Assembly: GCF_009861505.1 (NCBI RefSeq)
Contig: NZ_WTFT01000025.1
Span: 73,451 to 137,450, forward strand
From: Pseudomonas izuensis
GTDB lineage: Bacteria > Pseudomonadota > Gammaproteobacteria > Pseudomonadales > Pseudomonadaceae
Length of the DNA: 64,000 nucleotides
Direction: 5' to 3'
Every line of letters begins with the position of its first letter. Positions within the stretch are counted from its first letter, which is position 1. Position numbers and translations under genes: made by a program. The notes under the pieces were generated by a model that was not told where the DNA came from, did not search any database, and was given only the letters and a program-made list of their open reading frames with translations. Shown in pieces: positions 61,241 through 64,000 of this stretch.

Positions 61241-61927
61241 TCAAGGCATAGTTCGCTGCTTACCCAGCAGTCCGTAAAGCATGCGAGCAATCATCTCGGC
61301 AGTGTCGTCCTGCTCCAAATATCGTGGACGCTCCAAGGCGACAACCCGAATCAGCGCTGGTACCGCGTGATAAGCAATAAACAGTGCCTTCTCTGCATCC
61401 TGCACGGCCAGCTCATTTGGGAAACGCCGCATCAGGGCGGAAGTCAATTGAGCCTGCGGCAGGTTGCCAGGCTCAACTGCGTCCATACGCTGCAACTCGC
61501 TGTAGTGCAGGTACTTGGTATTCAAGGCCTGATCGGCCAACCATTGTTTGCGGCGCAGGCGCAGAAACGTGCGCAGCATTAACAGCAATCCATCGTAGAG
61601 CGTGCTAGAAGTCGGCAAGCTAATTATTTTCTCGAGCAACTCGGCATGCTGATGCTTGCGATAGTCGTCGAACATCGACGAAGTGAGAGAGTCCAGGGTG
61701 GGAAAGTACTCATATATAGAGCTCACAGAAACGCCCGAGTACTCAGACACCCGGCTCAAAGTCAACGCATCGCGGCCTTCGCTTTCAAGTATCTGCTTGG
61801 CAGCCTGTTTTAGTGCCTCGACCATGGCGATCGAGCGTGCCTGTCGTGGCTGTTTGCGCTGCGTTTCGGGAACTTCTATCAGTAACCGGCCTTGCAGTAA
61901 GGCTTGGGTCTTGGAGGTGCTGGACAT
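61241..61927 (-). CDS. TetR-family transcriptional regulator
   Basis: The ATG at 61927, after AGGGGA with a seven-base spacer, gives 228 residues; a start at 61957 is possible. The HTH reads LTLSRVSEYSGVSVSSIYEYFPTLDSLTSSMF (about residues 51-82). An Arg/Gln/Lys-rich segment (TQRKQPRQARSIAMV) precedes it. No copy of the 14-bp operator lies in its own leader, so it is less likely to be the cluster repressor. It lies 95 bases upstream of the TIR gene on the same strand. Confidence 0.88.
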   Translation of the reverse strand: MSSTSKTQALLQGRLLIEVPETQRKQPRQARSIAMVEALKQAAKQILESEGRDALTLSRVSEYSGVSVSSIYEYFPTLDSLTSSMFDDYRKHQHAELLEKIISLPTSSTLYDGLLLMLRTFLRLRRKQWLADQALNTKYLHYSELQRMDAVEPGNLPQAQLTSALMRRFPNELAVQDAEKALFIAYHAVPALIRVVALERPRYLEQDDTAEMIARMLYGLLGKQRTMP

Positions 61928-62112
61928 GGATTTATCCCCTACAGTGCAAAAGAGCAACGCTGGCCCTGATTTACGCTAGGCGCGATAAAAAACTCGCGAA
62001 TGTCTCGAGCTAGCACTCACAAATGCCGTTACATCAGCCTTGAGTCAATCTGCCCGCCACTAACGACCAATCTTCAATGAGTGCAATAAGGACTGCTTGT
62101 AAGTGGCAGCAC

Positions 62113-62352
62113 TCAGTCAGTGCCTAAAGCCCGACAAAAACTTCCCGCTTGGTTGAGCAAATCGGAGACAAACGAAAAAGCGAACGGATCCAGTATCAGT
62201 TCTTCAATGTGGTGCCAGTGCCAAACCACCAAACCGAAAGAGATCGCCGCGCAAGCGAACGCCAGCAAATTCAGCCAGATGGTCTTCCGCGCCTTTTCCC
62301 AGAGCCAAATCAGCTGCGAAATCAGCATTGCCGTGATAATGCAACATCCCAT
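62113..62352 (-). CDS. Small hydrophobic membrane protein (possibly DUF5993-like)
   Basis: A 79-residue open frame with GGAGG seven bases before the ATG. It has an N-terminal hydrophobic stretch (CCIITAMLISQLIWLW), a basic loop (EKARK) and a second membrane segment (WLNLLAFACAAISFGLVVWHW), followed by HHIEELILDPFAFSF. The two-segment plan and the HH-x(4)-L-x-DPF tail recall the DUF5993 family, but I cannot verify this. Role unknown. Confidence 0.45.
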   Translation of the reverse strand: MGCCIITAMLISQLIWLWEKARKTIWLNLLAFACAAISFGLVVWHWHHIEELILDPFAFSFVSDLLNQAGSFCRALGTD

Positions 62353-62428
62353 GCAAGCGCCTCCGCACCGCGTCTTGTCGAGTTCGATTTGTCATAGAGC
62401 CAAGTACCGTGCGCTCTACTCCACCGCT

Positions 62429-62480
62429 AAAAAAAAGGCCGAATATCCGGGCAAACCTCTGCCCGCGATACCCGGCCTTT
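62429..62480 (-). terminator. Intrinsic terminator of the DUF1329 gene
   Basis: AAAGGCCG-AATATC-CGGGC pairs with the GCCCG-CGATA-CCCGGCCTTT side. The A-run 62429-62436 gives a minus-strand T-run. It lies 22 bases after the DUF1329 stop. Confidence 0.88.
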
Positions 62481-62501
62481 GTAGCCCGTTGCTGTGAGGG
62501 C

Positions 62502-63884
62502 TTAGCGCACGCCGGTCCCCGCCATGGACTCAGAACGGAACGTGTAGTCCGGCATACGAGCTACTTGCTTGATGTAGCCATTCTTTGGATTGATGTAACT
62601 GCTGAGAATGTACTGCCCTTTGCTCAAATCGTAGGTCAGGGTACAGAAGCTCATAGTACCGGCCGCCCCCGACTCGTTGCGCAGGTACTGTGGGAAGCTG
62701 AAGTTGTAACCGACACGGAAAATCTTGCCGGCATCATCTTTCGCTTCTGCAGCCACCAAGGCCCAGGAGTCCTCATCGATATAGAAGTTACGTTGGGCTG
62801 CAATGTGACGCTTGCCCTCCTTGCGGGTTGCTTGAACTTCCCAGACACGATGCAACTCCCAACGTACGCCTTGGGGATTGACGAAGTTCTTTTCCAACAA
62901 CTGCTCAGGCGTCATGGAGAGGAACTTGAACTGGTTGTAAGGTACGATAATTTCTTTCTTACCCACCAGTTTGAAATCGAAGCGGTCCATCCGCCCGGAG
63001 AACAAGTTCAACTCGTCATAGTTGAGCGCGCCGGACAAGGAAGCACTCGGCGTGTCGTAGGAAAACTCCGGCGCCAGACGGGTACGGCGCTGGCCCGTGG
63101 TATAAGACCAGGTGCGCTGGTCTTTCTCATCGAAATGGGCCGGGTACCAGATCAGTGCCTTCTGCCCAGCGTCGCGCGAAGGCGCCACTGTACGGTTAAG
63201 CATGCGGTAGTAGCTTTCGGCGCCGCCTTCATACGGTGTGGCCTTGGAGTCCCAGTACGGGTAGTCAGAATTCTGGAAGGATTCGTTGGTCATGGTCCGA
63301 TTGCCCGACGTATCCACAAGCCAACTTTCCATCCGCAATTCATATTCGGTCTGATCACGGGTCAAGGCATTCCACATGGCCTCGTAACCGCTCTTCGGAA
63401 TCGGAAACGGTGTACCGAACCAGCATCCGCGCAAACCTACACCACCGCCCTCGGTCTTGCACTCTGGATTGCTGGCGTTTTTCAGTGTGCCTGCAACGCG
63501 ATCCTTGGCCATTTCCGGGTAACTGCGGTGAGTCGGATAGACGTCGATCTTGAAGTCGTTGAAACGCTTGAACAACTCCAGCGTACCTGGCGTTAATTTG
63601 TCGCTGTATTGAGCCAGGTTGGCATTAGTGATGCTGAATGTGGCTTTTTCATCCGCGAATGGGTCGGCTGGACGCGAATCGCTCGGTTTGTACGTTGCTG
63701 GTGGTGTCTTGATGCCACCAGTGTAGGCAGGAATGCTGCCATCCTTGTTGCCGGCAACTTCCGCTCCCCAAGGGGTCAGGTTCTTGCCCAACTGGTCGAT
63801 TTCCTGCTGGCTCGGTTGTGCCTGGGCAGTGACGGCGACACTCAAGGCAATCGCTGCGGCCAATGCGTGAATCGAGTACGACAT
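62502..63884 (-). CDS. DUF1329 exported protein, probable outer-membrane/periplasmic carrier for hydrophobic substrate
   Basis: The protein has 460 residues with an N-terminal signal peptide (SIHALAAAIALSVAVTAQAQ, cleavage about residue 22) and AAGGAG before the ATG. The DUF1329 pattern is visible: LTPWGAEVAGNKDGSIPAYTGG, GYEAMWNALTR, RRTRLAPEFSYDTPSASLSGALNYDE, LHRVWEVQATRKEGKRHIAAQRNFYIDEDSWALVA. The fold is LolB-like, and the family usually lies beside DUF1302 outer-membrane proteins and RND transporters in clusters for steroids and other hydrophobic compounds. It may bring the substrate through the envelope. The expected DUF1302 gene would lie beyond the right edge. Confidence 0.9.
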   Translation of the reverse strand: MSYSIHALAAAIALSVAVTAQAQPSQQEIDQLGKNLTPWGAEVAGNKDGSIPAYTGGIKTPPATYKPSDSRPADPFADEKATFSITNANLAQYSDKLTPGTLELFKRFNDFKIDVYPTHRSYPEMAKDRVAGTLKNASNPECKTEGGGVGLRGCWFGTPFPIPKSGYEAMWNALTRDQTEYELRMESWLVDTSGNRTMTNESFQNSDYPYWDSKATPYEGGAESYYRMLNRTVAPSRDAGQKALIWYPAHFDEKDQRTWSYTTGQRRTRLAPEFSYDTPSASLSGALNYDELNLFSGRMDRFDFKLVGKKEIIVPYNQFKFLSMTPEQLLEKNFVNPQGVRWELHRVWEVQATRKEGKRHIAAQRNFYIDEDSWALVAAEAKDDAGKIFRVGYNFSFPQYLRNESGAAGTMSFCTLTYDLSKGQYILSSYINPKNGYIKQVARMPDYTFRSESMAGTGVR

Positions 63885-64000
63885 GATGTTCTCCTTGGCT
63901 CTTCGAAAGGTATGTTCAAGCGCGCGCTAACGAGCGCGAGGCTGCTGGCTGCAGGTCTGCAGGCAGGGCCATAGGTGATCTCAAGACGGGGATCCGCGGA

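Noticed and set aside
62409..63596. Long open frame on the plus strand opposite DUF1329
   Set aside because: It is antisense to a clear signal-peptide protein, has no family resemblance and arises from GC-rich codon bias.
1..64000. CRISPR arrays, tRNA/rRNA genes, transposase genes, toxin-antitoxin pairs
   Set aside because: No regularly spaced repeats, no cloverleaf-like or rRNA segments and no transposase or integrase motifs were seen in the window.

Overview
The window looks like chromosomal DNA of a Pseudomonas-type gammaproteobacterium. Coding sequence is GC-rich, leaders are AT-rich, ribosome sites are strong AAGGAG-like sequences, overlapping start/stop junctions (ATGA, TAATG) are common, and there is an EmrAB-type pump and a DUF1329 exported protein. 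No 16S, tRNA or species-specific marker is present, so the genus is an inference. About 57 genes are supported.

Nearly everything from 1 to about 60.2 kb reads as one large CoA-dependent catabolic supercluster. It holds at least four enoyl-CoA hydratases, six acyl-CoA dehydrogenase (ACAD) genes, including an adjacent two-subunit pair and a 719-residue double-length fusion, two FadB-type multifunctional proteins, EtfBA, four thiolase-like proteins (one fused to a hydratase, one paired with a DUF35 zinc-ribbon protein), a tandem CoA-transferase, two TesB-type thioesterases, several SDRs and two nitronate-monooxygenase-type flavoproteins. It also has a P450 / [2Fe-2S] ferredoxin / ferredoxin reductase set with alcohol and aldehyde dehydrogenases. 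This resembles known catabolons for bulky isoprenoids (steroids, bile acids, diterpenoids). The actual substrate cannot be read from the sequence.

Layout: 2-5303 (+) hydratase, MaoC-like, ACAD pair, amidohydrolase; 5480-12548 (+) CoA-transferase, thiolase-hydratase fusion, fused ACAD; 12628-17115 (-) flavoprotein, epoxide hydrolase, ACAD, ACAD10/LvaA-like kinase; 17351-29810 (+) ten-gene beta-oxidation/ETF operon; 29850-31786 (-) DUF2889 and hydrolase; 31918-34350 (+) thiolase-like, DUF35, hydratase; 34498-36670 (-) DUF6285, kinase, SDR (LvaB/A/D-like); 36796-37665 (+) thioesterase; 37761-40948 (+) MarR-EmrAB; 40980-41927 (-) flavin reductase; 42101-48372 (+) flavoprotein, MhpD-like hydratase, ADH, ALDH, esterase, SDR; 48436-52651 reductase and divergent P450 operon; 52652-53249 a degraded patch with a tyrosine-phosphatase remnant; 53250-56361 ALDH, SDR, TetR; then a lipoprotein, a LuxE/LuxC pair, a TIR-domain protein, a TetR, a small membrane protein and a DUF1329 exported protein.

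The most striking non-coding signal is a recurrent 14-bp pseudopalindrome, ATNATNTANATNAT. By eye it matches 8-10 of 10 fixed positions at about a dozen places, almost all lying on or beside the -10 region of the cluster's promoters (about 5.41, 17.17, 17.28, 31.84, 36.70, 41.98, 42.05, 44.10, 49.72, 55.56, 55.64, 57.15 kb). It is probably the operator of one TetR-family repressor controlling the whole cluster. No dedicated acyl-CoA ligase is visible, so activation must rely on the CoA-transferase, the LuxE-like adenylating protein, or a gene outside the window.
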